Below, in pieces: positions 48,068-57,426 of a stretch of DNA of 64,000 nt. Source of the DNA: Mesorhizobium loti (GTDB lineage Bacteria > Pseudomonadota > Alphaproteobacteria > Rhizobiales > Rhizobiaceae). Within the stretch, counting starts at the first letter, position 1, and each line of letters begins with the position of its first letter. The stretch is from positions 62,001-126,000 of the forward strand of contig NZ_PJRO01000004.1 in NCBI RefSeq assembly GCF_002858745.1. Direction: 5' to 3'. The position numbers and the translations under genes are program-made. The notes under the pieces were generated by a model, which was not told the DNA's origin, did not search any database, and saw only the letters and a list, made by a program, of their open reading frames with translations.

Positions 48068-48962
48068 CGTTTGCTTCTTTCAGTTCGAGCAACCTGCGGT
48101 AAAGCGCCTGCTTCTGGCCACCGGTCATCCTGGCTGCCTCTGCAGCTGCCTTGGAGGTTGGCATTTCCGACGCCAGCGACAGAAGCAGCCGGTCTATGTC
48201 GGCTGGGCCCTCGGCCTTTGCCACCGGCGGGCCGACACAGATGACAATCTCACCTTTCGGCGTATCGGCGGCGGCATAGTGGGCAGTAAGCTCGGCTAAT
48301 GTGCCGGGTCGCATCTCTTCGAAGGTCTTGGTCAGCTCGCGTCCGATTGCTGCCCGCCGTGTGCCTCCAAGCACCTCGGCCATCGCGCCCAGTGTTTCGG
48401 CCAGACGTCGCGGCGACTCGAAGAAGATCAGTGTTGCCGGCACCGCCTTGAGCTCCTCCAGCCGCGTCTGGCGCTGGCCGGTTTTCACCGGCAGGAAACC
48501 GGCGAACAGGAAAGTATCGGAGGGCAGCCCGGAGGCGGTCAGCGCGGCCAGCGGCGCCGAAGGACCGGGTATCGGCACCACGCGGATGCCGCGCTCGATC
48601 GCTTCGCCCACCAGCCGGTAGCCGGGGTCGGACACCAGCGGCGTGCCGGCATCCGAAATCAGCGCGACGCTTTGTCCCTGTTCGAGCGCTGCGATCAATC
48701 TCGGCCCGGCCTCGGCAGCGTTATGCTCATGATAGGCGGTGGTACGGCGGCGGATGCCGTAGCGCTCCAGGAGAACGCGCGAAACGCGTGTGTCCTCGCA
48801 GGCGAGGAGATCGGCCGAAGCCAACGTTTCCAAGGCGCGCAGGGTGATATCGGCCAGATTGCCGATCGGCGTGGCGACCAGATAAAGCGCGGCGTCGAGC
48901 GGTCGGGCCGCGAGCTCCGTCTGCCCGATCACATAGGTTTTCCTGGTCGTTTCGTCGTTCAT
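48060..48962 (-). CDS. rsmI: 16S rRNA (cytidine1402-2'-O)-methyltransferase
   Basis: 300 residues from the ATG at 48962 ([10 protein letters not shown]), with GGAGGG five bases upstream. Tetrapyrrole-methylase fold motifs: [52 protein letters not shown] and [18 protein letters not shown]. It methylates the ribose of C1402 in 16S rRNA using S-adenosylmethionine. A C-terminal helical part ([20 protein letters not shown]) is usual. It overlaps yraN by eight bases, and the two form an operon. Confidence 0.95.
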   Translation of the reverse strand: MNDETTRKTYVIGQTELAARPLDAALYLVATPIGNLADITLRALETLASADLLACEDTRVSRVLLERYGIRRRTTAYHEHNAAEAGPRLIAALEQGQSVALISDAGTPLVSDPGYRLVGEAIERGIRVVPIPGPSAPLAALTASGLPSDTFLFAGFLPVKTGQRQTRLEELKAVPATLIFFESPRRLAETLGAMAEVLGGTRRAAIGRELTKTFEEMRPGTLAELTAHYAAADTPKGEIVICVGPPVAKAEGPADIDRLLLSLASEMPTSKAAAEAARMTGGQKQALYRRLLELKEANGG

Positions 48963-49304
48963 GCGCCCTCCGGTGCGTCTTGTTTGGCACGCGCGGCCAA
49001 GAGTTGCAAAAGTCGCGCGCCGCCACACCTTTGCCACAGGGTCGCAGCACACAAAGCGCGGCGGAATTCATGGGTGATTCTGGAAGCGCACGATGCCTAA
49101 TCATTTCGATGCCTGCATGTCCCAGCTGGAAGCGCGCAGCGCCCGCGACACGGGACCTTCTCACACCTCCGGCGATGAAAATGGTGACCAGCGCCATGGC
49201 AGGGACGAGGCAAAGTCAGCTCGCAGCGGCGAGCTCTTTGCCGAAAAAGACCGCGTCAAAAGCGTCACAAGCACCACGCCTGAGCGGTAGATTTTCAGCC
49301 GGAT
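48963..49304. other. 342-base gap between rsmI and hemW, no gene supported
   Basis: Short frames on both strands give no recognisable protein. Many relatives have a penicillin-binding-protein activator gene divergent from rsmI, but no such frame is visible on the plus strand. A minus-strand stretch near 49197 (start MALVTIFIAGG) looks briefly hydrophobic but runs into the rsmI start region; I do not call it. Confidence 0.45.
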
Positions 49305-50462
49305 TTATCGCGCCAGGTCAGCCACGACCGCATCCAGTACGATCATGCCGGCGGGCGTCGCGCGCAAGCGCGAATTGCCGATCGATGCGACGAGCCCTTC
49401 TTGTTGCAGGATCGACACCCGGGCCGAGGGCAGGGCGCGGCCGGAATATTGCTCGTAGCGAACAAGGTCGATGCCTTCGGCAAGCCGCAGGCCCATCAGC
49501 AGGAATTCGTCGGCTTCTTCCGAGCGGGTAAGGATCTCGCCTCCGGTGATGCCATGGCCCTTGGCTTCGACGAGGTCCAGCCAGGTTTCCGGTATCTTCT
49601 CGGCCACCGTCACCACGCGCGTGCCCTTCTCGACGAAACGGCCATGCGCCCCCGGGCCGACGCCGACATACTCGCCATAACGCCAATAGGTCAGGTTGTG
49701 CCGGCTCTCGGCACCTGGCTTCGCGTGGTTTGAGATCTCATAGGCCGGCAGCCCGCGCGCCGAGGTGATTTCCTGCGTCAGCTGATAGAGGTCGGCGGCG
49801 TGGTCGCCATCCGGGATTTCGAACTTCTTTGCTGCATGCAGCATGTGGAAGGGCGTGCCTTCCTCGATGGTGAGTTGATAGAGCGACAGATGGTCGGCAG
49901 CGTAGCCGATCGCCTCTTCAAGTTCCGTTTCCCAGGCTTCCGGCGTCTGGCCGGGGCGGGCATAGATCAGGTCAAACGAGAGCCGCGGGAAAATCTCGCG
50001 GGCGAGCCCGATCGCGTGCAGTGCCTCTTCGACATTGTGCAGCCGGCCGAGGAATTTGAGGTCGCGGTCGTTCAGTGCCTGCACGCCCAGCGAGACACGG
50101 TTGACGCCGGCGGCACGGTAGCCGCGGAAGCGTTCTGCCTCGACGGAGGACGGATTGGCCTCCAGGGTCACTTCGATACCGCCAGGAACCGTCCAGTTCC
50201 TGGCGACCGCGTCCAGCACGGCGCCGACCGTTTCAGGTTTCATCAGCGATGGCGTGCCGCCGCCGAGGAAAATGCTGGTCACTTCGCGAGGGCCGGTGCG
50301 TTCGCGCATCGTGGCAAGCTCGGCCTCGAAGGCGCGCGTGTATCGCTCTTGATCCACCGGCTGGTGGCGGACATGGCTGTTGAAGTCGCAATAAGGGCAT
50401 TTGGCCGCACAGAACGGCCAATGGATGTAGACGCCGAAGCCGGGCGACCGATCCAGCAGCAT
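49305..50462 (-). CDS. hemW: Radical SAM heme chaperone
   Basis: 385 residues from the ATG at 50462, which overlaps the rdgB stop as TGATG. The radical-SAM cluster motif is YIHWPFCAAKCPYCDFN (CxxxCxxC), followed by FLGGGTPSL, NPSSVEAERFRGYRAAGVNR and SLGVQALNDRDL. The HNLTYWRYGEYVGVGPGAHG block and the C-terminal winged region identify the HemW branch, which delivers heme and is not a coproporphyrinogen oxidase. Third gene of the rph-VOC-rdgB-hemW run. Confidence 0.94.
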   Translation of the reverse strand: MLLDRSPGFGVYIHWPFCAAKCPYCDFNSHVRHQPVDQERYTRAFEAELATMRERTGPREVTSIFLGGGTPSLMKPETVGAVLDAVARNWTVPGGIEVTLEANPSSVEAERFRGYRAAGVNRVSLGVQALNDRDLKFLGRLHNVEEALHAIGLAREIFPRLSFDLIYARPGQTPEAWETELEEAIGYAADHLSLYQLTIEEGTPFHMLHAAKKFEIPDGDHAADLYQLTQEITSARGLPAYEISNHAKPGAESRHNLTYWRYGEYVGVGPGAHGRFVEKGTRVVTVAEKIPETWLDLVEAKGHGITGGEILTRSEEADEFLLMGLRLAEGIDLVRYEQYSGRALPSARVSILQQEGLVASIGNSRLRATPAGMIVLDAVVADLAR

Positions 50463-51109
50463 CAAGCTGAACCCAGCCTGGCGCGGGCGAATTTCTGAAA
50501 CGCGCGGGCGCGGTGCGAGAGCGCCTCGGCCTGTCCTGGTTTCCAGCCATGTTTCTGCTCGGCGGTCATCTCGCCGAAGGTCTTGTCGTGGCCGTCGGGA
50601 CGGAACACCGGGTCATAACCGAAGCCAAGCTCGCCGCGTGGCGGCCACACCAGCGTGCCTTCCGCTTCACCACGGTAATATTCCGCCTCTCCGTCGGGGA
50701 AGGCGAGGCAGATCACGGCAACGAAACGTCCCGAACGCTGTGCCGGGTCGGTCGCCTGCACGTCCTGAAGCGCATCTTCGGTCTTCTGCATCGCCATGCC
50801 GAAGTCGCGGCTGCCGTCGGGCTTTTCAGCCCAGTTGGCGGTGTAGACACCTGGAGCCCCGTCGAGTGCGTCGACGCAAAGCCCGGAATCGTCCGAAAGC
50901 GCTGGCAGGCCGGTCGCCTGTGCGGCGGCAAAAGCCTTGATGTAGGCGTTTTCCTCGAAAGTCGTGCCGGTTTCGTCCGGCTCCGGCAAGCCGTACTCCC
51001 CGGCCGACTTCGCCTCGAAACCGAACGGCGCCATCAGGTCAGCGAACTCCTTCAGCTTGCCGGCATTGTGGCTGGCGACGACGATCTTCTTTCCATCGAG
51101 CGAATGCAT
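50462..51109 (-). CDS. rdgB: RdgB/HAM1 non-canonical purine NTP pyrophosphatase
   Basis: 215 residues. Family motifs: [13 protein letters not shown] at the N-terminus, [44 protein letters not shown] and [20 protein letters not shown], ending with [12 protein letters not shown]. It hydrolyses ITP, XTP and dITP to the monophosphates and pyrophosphate, keeping deaminated purines out of nucleic acids. It follows directly after the VOC gene stop (no gap) and is coupled to hemW. Confidence 0.95.
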   Translation of the reverse strand: MHSLDGKKIVVASHNAGKLKEFADLMAPFGFEAKSAGEYGLPEPDETGTTFEENAYIKAFAAAQATGLPALSDDSGLCVDALDGAPGVYTANWAEKPDGSRDFGMAMQKTEDALQDVQATDPAQRSGRFVAVICLAFPDGEAEYYRGEAEGTLVWPPRGELGFGYDPVFRPDGHDKTFGEMTAEQKHGWKPGQAEALSHRARAFQKFARARLGSA

Positions 51110-51520
51110 TTACAGCTTCCAGATCTTCGGTTCGGCGAATTCCAGCGAATTGCCGGAAGGATCGCGCAGATAGATAGATCGGCCGCCTTGCGGCCATTCG
51201 AATTCGGCTTCGATGGCGATGCCATGTGCACCGAGATACGCCTTCCAGCGCTCCAGTTCTTCGGCACTTGCCGAAAAACAGAGATGGCCCTGACCGGTCA
51301 CGCCATGCGGCGGCACCGGAAGGCGGGCATCAGGTGCCGGCGGATGCTTCGTCGCCTCGGCATTGAACAGCAGCAGCACACCCTGTCCGCAGCGAAAAAA
51401 CACATGCCGGCCTTCCACCTTGCCGATGCGCTCCAGGCCGATGATATCGGCATAGAACGCTTCCGCCGCCTCCAGATCGGTGACGTAGAGCGCGGATTCG
51501 AGAATGGCGGCAGGCTGCAT
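51110..51520 (-). CDS. VOC-family (glyoxalase-like) protein
   Basis: 136 residues, ATG at 51520 with GAGG four bases upstream. Two beta-alpha-beta-beta-beta halves of the vicinal oxygen chelate fold: ESALYVTDLEAAEAFYADII and GHLCFSASAEELERWKAYL, ending in SIYLRDPSGNSLEFAEP. A metal-binding set of His and Glu residues is plausible (GHLCF, NSLEF). The fold covers glyoxalases, dioxygenases and antibiotic-binding proteins, so the activity cannot be named. It lies six bases after rph, in an operon with rdgB and hemW. Confidence 0.88.
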   Translation of the reverse strand: MQPAAILESALYVTDLEAAEAFYADIIGLERIGKVEGRHVFFRCGQGVLLLFNAEATKHPPAPDARLPVPPHGVTGQGHLCFSASAEELERWKAYLGAHGIAIEAEFEWPQGGRSIYLRDPSGNSLEFAEPKIWKL

Positions 51521-51526
51521 CACACC

Positions 51527-52243
51527 TCAGGCCACGGCCATCTGCTGCAGGGACACCAGGCGGGAAATGCCTTTCTTGGCCAGGCCCATCAGTGCCGAGA
51601 ATTGCTCTTCCGAGAACGGCTCGCCTTCGGCGGTGCCCTGAATCTCGACGATGCCGCCTTTGCCGGTCATGACGAAGTTGGCGTCGGTGCCGGCGGATGA
51701 GTCTTCGAGATAGTCGAGGTCGATGACCGGCTGGCCGTCATGGATGCCACAGGAAATGGCGGCGACATGGTCCTTCAGAACCTTGTCCAGCTTCACCATC
51801 TGGCGCGCTTCCATCCAGCGCAGGCAGTCATAGAGTGCAACCCAGCCACCGGTGATGGAAGCCGTACGGGTGCCGCCATCGGCCTGGATGACGTCGCAGT
51901 CGACGGTGATCTGCACCTCGCCCAGCGCCTGCATATCGACCACGGCGCGCAGGCTACGGCCGATCAGGCGCTGGATTTCCAGCGTGCGGCCGCCTTGCTT
52001 GCCCGCGGAAGCCTCGCGGCGCATGCGATCGCCGGTCGAGCGGGGCAGCATGCCGTATTCAGCCGTCACCCAGCCCTTGCCGGAATTGCGCATCCAGCCG
52101 GGCACCTTTTCCTCAAGGCTCGCCGTGCACAGCACATGGGTGTCGCCGAATTTCACCAGGCAGGAGCCTTCGGCGTGCTTGGAAACGCCGCGCTCGAAGG
52201 AGATCGCACGCATTTCATCTGGCTGGCGTTTGGAGGGGCGCAT
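51527..52243 (-). CDS. rph: Ribonuclease PH
   Basis: 238 residues from the ATG at 52243 ([12 protein letters not shown]). Motifs: [37 protein letters not shown], [25 protein letters not shown] and [19 protein letters not shown], with [18 protein letters not shown] near the C-terminus. It trims the 3' ends of tRNAs phosphorolytically. Length matches the family. It is divergent from hrcA, an arrangement common in alphaproteobacteria. A longer in-frame start upstream is rejected because family members begin at the MRPSxR position. Confidence 0.95.
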   Translation of the reverse strand: MRPSKRQPDEMRAISFERGVSKHAEGSCLVKFGDTHVLCTASLEEKVPGWMRNSGKGWVTAEYGMLPRSTGDRMRREASAGKQGGRTLEIQRLIGRSLRAVVDMQALGEVQITVDCDVIQADGGTRTASITGGWVALYDCLRWMEARQMVKLDKVLKDHVAAISCGIHDGQPVIDLDYLEDSSAGTDANFVMTGKGGIVEIQGTAEGEPFSEEQFSALMGLAKKGISRLVSLQQMAVA

Positions 52244-52377
52244 CAGAGGTCTTTCTTCTTGGTTTTGGAGTCGTGGCCGGCTTGTAGCTCCATGAAAGAC
52301 CGGGCGCAAAGGAAAACGGGTCGCTTGCGTCGCCCCGGCTGCAATCTATATCCTTGCTCTCGGAGATTTTGTGCCCG

Positions 52378-53463
52378 ATGACCAAACCCATCGTTGATCC
52401 GATCCTGCAATCGCCGGCCTTCCAGCCGCTCGACATACGCTCGCGCGACATCTTCCGACGCATTGTCGAATCCTATCTCCGGGACGGCGAGCCGGTCGGT
52501 TCGCGCTCGCTGTCGCGCATTTTGCCCTCATCGCTGTCGCCGGCCACGATCCGCAACGTGATGAGCGACCTCGAACATCTTGGGCTGATCTACGCGCCGC
52601 ATATTTCCGCCGGCCGGCTGCCGACCCAGCAAGGGCTGCGCTTCTTCGTCGATGCGTTCATGGAGTTTGGCGATCTCACCGATGAGGAACGCCGTGCCAT
52701 CGAGACGCAGGTGAAGGCTTCGGGCGAGGGCATGTCGCTCGAACATATGCTGACCGAAGCCAGCCAGATGCTGTCAGGCATGTCGCGCGGGGCGGGGCTG
52801 GTTCTTGCCGCCAAGGCCGAGGTGGCGCTGAAGCACATCGAATTCATCCAGTTGGAGCCGGGCAAAGCCTTGGCCGTGCTGGTTTCGCAAGGTGGCGATG
52901 TCGAAAACCGCGTCATTGACCTGCCGGCGGGCATCACGTTGTCGCAATTGCATGAGGCTTCGAACTTCCTCAATGCCCATATCCGTGGCCGCACCTTGGC
53001 CGAGGCGCGCGGCGAGATTTCGCGGCTGAAGGAAGAAACCCGCACCGCGCTCGACACGCTGTCACAGGATCTGGTCGAAAAGGGCCTTGCTGTCTGGGCC
53101 GGCACCGAAAGCGGCCTGCCGTCGCGTCTCATCGTGCGCGGTCGCGCCAATCTGCTCGAAAACGTCACCGCCCAAGCCGATATCGAACTGCTGAAACGCC
53201 TGTTCGAGGACATGGAAACCCAGGATGGGCTGATCCAGCTTCTCGATCTGGCCGAGCAGGGCTCGGGCGTGCGTATCTTTATCGGCTCGGAAAACAAGCT
53301 GTTCTCGCTGTCCGGCTCGTCGCTGGTCGTCGCACCTTATCGTGACAAGGACGCACGTGTTGTAGGCGCCCTCGGCGTGATCGGCCCGACACGGCTCAAC
53401 TATGCGCGGATCGTGCCGATGGTGGACTATACGGCGCAGTTGATTTCGCGCATGCTGCGGTAA
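52378..53463 (+). CDS. hrcA: Heat-inducible transcription repressor HrcA
   Basis: 361 residues from the ATG at 52378. N-terminal winged helix with [22 protein letters not shown] and [27 protein letters not shown], then the GAF-like and dimerisation parts ([61 protein letters not shown]). HrcA represses groE and dnaK-class genes through CIRCE elements. Shine-Dalgarno spacing (GGAG, 12 bases) is long. The usual downstream grpE gene is not here; a 64-residue gene follows instead. Confidence 0.96.
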   Translation: MTKPIVDPILQSPAFQPLDIRSRDIFRRIVESYLRDGEPVGSRSLSRILPSSLSPATIRNVMSDLEHLGLIYAPHISAGRLPTQQGLRFFVDAFMEFGDLTDEERRAIETQVKASGEGMSLEHMLTEASQMLSGMSRGAGLVLAAKAEVALKHIEFIQLEPGKALAVLVSQGGDVENRVIDLPAGITLSQLHEASNFLNAHIRGRTLAEARGEISRLKEETRTALDTLSQDLVEKGLAVWAGTESGLPSRLIVRGRANLLENVTAQADIELLKRLFEDMETQDGLIQLLDLAEQGSGVRIFIGSENKLFSLSGSSLVVAPYRDKDARVVGALGVIGPTRLNYARIVPMVDYTAQLISRMLR

Positions 53464-53495
53464 CCTGCAGAGACTGCCAGCCAGGAGGGAACACC

Positions 53496-53690
53496 ATGGC
53501 GCTGGAAGAGATCAAAGCCCGCATCGGCCTGCTTCTGCAGGAAATGGTCAATCAACCGGAAGACGAGCACGAAATCCAGGAACAGCTGCGTGAGAAGTTC
53601 TCCGAGCTGCGTGCGCTCGGCTTGCCGCTGCCCGCCGATCTCGTCGAACTGGAACGGCAGCTCGACGCCGGCTTCGGCGCAGAGGCCTGA
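53496..53690 (+). CDS. Small hypothetical protein after hrcA (64 aa)
   Basis: ATG at 53496 with a strong AGGAGGG eight bases upstream. The product is acidic and almost entirely helical (MALEEIKARIGLLLQEMVNQ, EDEHEIQEQLREKFSELRAL), likely a short coiled coil. No signal or membrane segment. It lies 32 bases after hrcA and probably shares its transcript. I do not recognise the family; the good ribosome site supports a real gene. Confidence 0.75.
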   Translation: MALEEIKARIGLLLQEMVNQPEDEHEIQEQLREKFSELRALGLPLPADLVELERQLDAGFGAEA

Positions 53691-53771
53691 TGTACTCATT
53701 TTCACGGTCAGTTGTGATGCGCTGACGCGCCTCCCATCCTATCTTCGTCATGGCGGGCGAAGGAGGATGAT

Positions 53772-55112
53772 GTGAAACGTGCTGTTGCGGCCTTGCTGGT
53801 TCCGTTCTTCGTAGCGCCGGTATCCTCGGCTTTCGCCCAGCAACCCGAAGTTCTCAAAGGGGAAGCCGCCTTTGGCGACTGGCGCGCCGACAAACCCGGC
53901 ATTCGGCGTAAGATAGCGCCACAGGATTTGCCGAAACCCTATGTATCGGGCTCAGCGTCGAACAGCCCCAGCGAAATCAGGCGCCCGAAGAACGCGGAGC
54001 CGAAACTGCCCGCCGGCTTCTCGGCCGAACTGATTGCCTCGGGTATCAGCAATCCACGCGCTGTGCGCGTTGCTCCGAACGGTGACGTCTTCGTTGCCGA
54101 CAGTCGCGCCGACCAGGTTCGGCTCTACCGGCTCGGCGACGGCAGTGCCAAGCCTGCCGCAGAAGCCATCTACGCCAAAGGGCTGAGCTCACCTTATGGT
54201 ATCGCCTTCTATCCGCCGGCCAAGCCCCAATGGGTCTATGTCGCCAACACTGAAAGCATCGTGCGCTTCCCTTATGAGGAAGGCGACCTGAAGGCGCCTG
54301 GAAAGCCCGAGACCGTTGTCGCGGACATTCCCGACGGTGGTCACTGGACCCGTGACATCGCCTTCTCGCCGGACGGCAAGACGCTTTATCTGTCGGTGGG
54401 TTCTGCTTCCAATGCCGGTGAAGAGATGGGTGATCCCCCCGGTGGTCCCAAGACATGGGCTGCCAGCGAGCCGCTCGGCGCCGCATGGAGCTATGAACGT
54501 GGCCGTGCAGCGGTCTTTGCTTTCGATCCTGACGGCAACAACCGCCGAACCGTGGCCACCGGCCTGCGCAACTGCTCGGGGCTCACCGTCCAGCCGGCCA
54601 CCGGCGAGCCCTGGTGCGTGGTCAACGAACGCGATGCGCTGGGCGACAATCTTCCGTTCGAGTACGCAACCTCGGTGAAGCAGGGCGCCTTCTACGGCTG
54701 GCCCTGGTATTACATCGGCGACAACGAGGATCCACGCCATGCCGGCACTCGCCCCGACCTTGCCGGCAAGGTGACGGTGCCGGATGTTCTGATGCAGGCG
54801 CATTCGGCGCCGCTTGGCATCGCCTTCTATGAGGGCAATCAGTTCCCCGCCGAGTACAAGGGCGATGCCTTTGTCGCCTTGCACGGTTCGTGGAATCGTG
54901 GTGCACCGACTGGCTACAAGGTGGTGCGGCTGTTCTTCAAGGATGGCAAGCCGACCGGCGAGTATGAGGACTTCATGACCGGCTTTGTCGTCTCCAACGA
55001 TGCCGTCTGGGGCCGGCCCGTCGGCGTGGCGGTTGCCAAGGATGGTTCGCTGATCGTCACCGAGGACGGCAACGGCACGGTCTGGCGTGTTTCTTACAGA
55101 GGCAAGAACTAA
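53772..55112 (+). CDS. PQQ-dependent sugar (sorbosone-type) dehydrogenase
   Basis: 446 residues starting at a GTG (53772) with AGGAGG five bases upstream. Signal peptide MKRAVAALLVPFFVAPVSSA, cleaved near AFAQ, so the enzyme is periplasmic. A six-bladed beta-propeller follows, with FSAELIASGISNPRAVRVAP, GGHWTRDIAFSPDGKTLYLS, NERDALGDN, FYGWPWYYIGDNEDP and ALHGSWNRGAPTGYKVVRL, all typical of soluble aldose sugar or sorbosone dehydrogenases that use pyrroloquinoline quinone. No PQQ synthesis genes are nearby; the cofactor may come from elsewhere in the genome or outside. Substrate unknown. Confidence 0.88.
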   Translation: MKRAVAALLVPFFVAPVSSAFAQQPEVLKGEAAFGDWRADKPGIRRKIAPQDLPKPYVSGSASNSPSEIRRPKNAEPKLPAGFSAELIASGISNPRAVRVAPNGDVFVADSRADQVRLYRLGDGSAKPAAEAIYAKGLSSPYGIAFYPPAKPQWVYVANTESIVRFPYEEGDLKAPGKPETVVADIPDGGHWTRDIAFSPDGKTLYLSVGSASNAGEEMGDPPGGPKTWAASEPLGAAWSYERGRAAVFAFDPDGNNRRTVATGLRNCSGLTVQPATGEPWCVVNERDALGDNLPFEYATSVKQGAFYGWPWYYIGDNEDPRHAGTRPDLAGKVTVPDVLMQAHSAPLGIAFYEGNQFPAEYKGDAFVALHGSWNRGAPTGYKVVRLFFKDGKPTGEYEDFMTGFVVSNDAVWGRPVGVAVAKDGSLIVTEDGNGTVWRVSYRGKN

Positions 55113-55136
55113 GCGCACCGGCCTGAAGATCGGAAT

Positions 55137-55183
55137 CGTCAGAGCGTTGCCGCGTTTCCGCGAAAAGCGAAAACGCTCTGACG
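55137..55183. terminator. 12-bp stem-loop between convergent genes, related to repeat A
   Basis: CGTCAGAGCGTT (55137-55148) and AACGCTCTGACG (55172-55183) are exact inverted copies with a 23-base loop that itself contains CGCGTTTCCGCG. The core GAGCGTT...AACGCTC is the hairpin arm of the type A repeats. It occupies the 72-base gap between two convergent genes and ends two bases before the Hsp70-like stop codon. Confidence 0.65.
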
Positions 55184-55184
55184 T

Positions 55185-56441
55185 TCAGGCGAATTTGCGG
55201 CGGGCGTCTAGCGCGAGGCCTAGCCCGACCGAACCGAAGGCGTCGCCCTGCACCACCTTGGCGTCTGGCACCAGTTCCAGGATGCTGCGCCGTGCCAGCG
55301 GGATTGCGGTCGAACCGCCGGTCAGGAACACGGCAGTGATATCCGCCGGCTTCACCCCTGCGTCGGCCAGGGTATCGGCAACCGTCTGCGTGACACGGCC
55401 AACTTCGTTGCGGATGGTGTTTTCCAGACCCTGCTTGGTCAGTTCGGCCGAGAATGTTGCGCCGGGCAGCGCCAGGTCCACCGTGGTCTCTTCCAGGTCG
55501 GTCAGCGCGATCTTTGCCCTTTCCACTTTCGTGGCGAGTGCGTGTCCGAACCGATGCTCGACGACTTCGATCAGCCGGTCGACGAGATCGACCCGTGCGG
55601 CTTCATAGCGGATCTGGCGCAGGTCCAGCTTGGCCTTCGGCGTATAGAGCAGGTTGATCCGCTGCCAGGTGGCGAGATCGACGAAATAGCCTGCCGGCAG
55701 GTTGCGTTTGCCGTCCTTTGTCTGCGTCAGATAGCCGAGCTCGGGCATGACATGGGCGATGCTGAGCAGCCGGTCGAAGTCGGTGCCGCCGATATGGACG
55801 CCGCGATTGGCCAATATGTCACCTTTGCGGTCGCTGGCGGTTGAACGCTCCGGTGACACCCGCACAATCGAAAAGTCCGACGTGCCGCCGCCCATGTCGA
55901 CGATCAGGGCGAGCTCTTCGCGGTTGAGCGTGTGTTCGTAGTCGAGCGCGGCGGCGATCGGCTCGAACTGGAAGTCGATATGCTTGAAGCCCTGTTTGCG
56001 CGCTGCCTTTTCCAGCTGGTTCTGCGCCTCGGCGTCTGCCGCATCGTCTTCGTCAACGAAGCGCACCGGCCGGCCGAGCACAACATTTTCCACCGGTTGC
56101 CCGGCATGGCGGTCCAGTTGCGCCTTCAGATGAGCCACGAACAGGCCAATGATGTCGGTGAAGGCCAGCGTGCGCGCCTGGATGCGTGTCTTTTCATGTG
56201 CCAGCGAAGACCCCAGCACGCTTTTCAGCGCGCGCATGAGTCGGCCCTCGACACTGTCGGTGTAGTCCGCGATCGCACGGCGGCCGAACAGGGTGTTGCC
56301 GTCTTCGAAATTGAAGAAGATCGCAGATGGCAATGTCACGTTGCTATCCTCAAGCGCCACCAGATGCGGCCTGCCGTTCTCGATCACGCCAACGGTGGAA
56401 TTGGAGGTGCCGAAGTCTATGCCGCCGAAAGCCGGTCGCAT
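55185..56441 (-). CDS. Hsp70-family protein (YegD-like)
   Basis: 418 residues covering only the ATPase half of Hsp70: GGIDFGTSNSTVGVIENG (phosphate 1), EPIAAALDYE, LALIVDMGGGTSDFSIVRV (phosphate 2) and AVFLTGGSTAIPLARRSIL (adenosine). There is no peptide-binding domain or DnaK lid, as in E. coli YegD. It has inserts not found in DnaK (LDRHAGQPVENVVLGRPVRF, FVDLATWQRINLLY). The client or partner of YegD-type proteins is not known. Monocistronic, convergent with the dehydrogenase gene. Confidence 0.9.
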   Translation of the reverse strand: MRPAFGGIDFGTSNSTVGVIENGRPHLVALEDSNVTLPSAIFFNFEDGNTLFGRRAIADYTDSVEGRLMRALKSVLGSSLAHEKTRIQARTLAFTDIIGLFVAHLKAQLDRHAGQPVENVVLGRPVRFVDEDDAADAEAQNQLEKAARKQGFKHIDFQFEPIAAALDYEHTLNREELALIVDMGGGTSDFSIVRVSPERSTASDRKGDILANRGVHIGGTDFDRLLSIAHVMPELGYLTQTKDGKRNLPAGYFVDLATWQRINLLYTPKAKLDLRQIRYEAARVDLVDRLIEVVEHRFGHALATKVERAKIALTDLEETTVDLALPGATFSAELTKQGLENTIRNEVGRVTQTVADTLADAGVKPADITAVFLTGGSTAIPLARRSILELVPDAKVVQGDAFGSVGLGLALDARRKFA

Positions 56442-56645
56442 CGTCTCGTCCTGGATGTTTGCGTAAAAAGGCGCGACCTGTCGGTGCAGGCCGCGGCGGG
56501 ACCGTGCGCCTACAGGAGCCGGGTCGAAATGTCGATGCCTTCCGGTTATTTTCAGAAAAATGTGAGCGGCTGGACCAAGTACTGCGCCATTTCCACGGAC
56601 TTGCGATCCGTGCGATAAAGCGCCAGTGCTCCCGAGGCTTTCCCG

Positions 56646-57263
56646 ATGACCCTTGCCGGATTTCTTGCCTATTCCGCCGCGCTTGCGGTTGCTGCCGCCA
56701 TTCCCGGTCCCGGCATAACTGCGCTGGTGGCGCGGGCGCTCGGTTCTGGCTTCCGCTCATCGCTGGCGATGTCGCTGGGGCTTGTTGTCGGCGACCTCAT
56801 CTACCTTACCGCTGTGGTGCTTGGTCTTGCGCTGGTGGCGCAGAGCTTCGGCATGGTGTTCCTGATCGTCAAATGGCTGGGCGTACTCTATCTCGCCTAT
56901 CTTGCCTGGAGCTTCTGGACGGCCGGCATCACGCCGGAAACGGTCGAGGCGCGCAAGGGCAGGGATGGTTTCGTGCAATCGGCGCTGGCTGGCCTGGCCG
57001 TCCAACTCGGCAATCCGAAGACGATGATCTTCTATCTGGCGATCACGCCGACCATCGTCGACGTGAAGTCGCTGACTTTCGCGGACTATGGAATTCTGCT
57101 TTCCATTACCGCGGCCGTACTTCTCATCGTCCTGGTGCCGTATCTGGCGCTCGCCGCCAAGGCGCGCTGGTTCCTGCGCTCGCCGCGCGCATTGAAGGTA
57201 CTAAACCGCACCGCGGCCGGTTTCATGGTTGGCGCCGCGGCTGCGATCGCTGTGCGGTCCTGA
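56646..57263 (+). CDS. LysE/RhtB-family amino-acid exporter
   Basis: 205 residues, strongly hydrophobic with about six membrane helices. Family motifs: AAIPGPGITALVARALGSGFRSSL (helix 1 and loop), LGLVVGDLIYLTAVVLGL, KWLGVLYLAYLAWSFW and GLAVQLGNPKTMIFYLAITP. It likely exports an amino acid or related metabolite through the inner membrane. Substrate cannot be told from sequence. The nearby cysK could suggest cysteine or O-acetylserine but that is only proximity; the two genes are 163 bases apart. Confidence 0.9.
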   Translation: MTLAGFLAYSAALAVAAAIPGPGITALVARALGSGFRSSLAMSLGLVVGDLIYLTAVVLGLALVAQSFGMVFLIVKWLGVLYLAYLAWSFWTAGITPETVEARKGRDGFVQSALAGLAVQLGNPKTMIFYLAITPTIVDVKSLTFADYGILLSITAAVLLIVLVPYLALAAKARWFLRSPRALKVLNRTAAGFMVGAAAAIAVRS

Positions 57264-57426
57264 GGGCGTTCGCGCAAAGCTGAACCTGATTTCGGGACAA
57301 TCAGGAAAACTGTTCCAGCCGCCCGTTGTTTCCAGCACGCCGCCCCCTCGGATATAGTCGAGCGGCGGCCTATCTTCCGTTGTTGAAAAACCGCATAAGG
57401 CAGCCTCGTTTCAGGGAGCGAAATCA

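Noticed and set aside
49040..49197. Small hydrophobic frame starting MALVTIFIAGG upstream of rsmI
   Set aside because: No ribosome site, runs into the rsmI start and loses hydrophobic character after ten residues.
50513..51700. A 395-residue plus-strand frame opposite rdgB and the VOC gene
   Set aside because: Spans three well-supported minus-strand genes.
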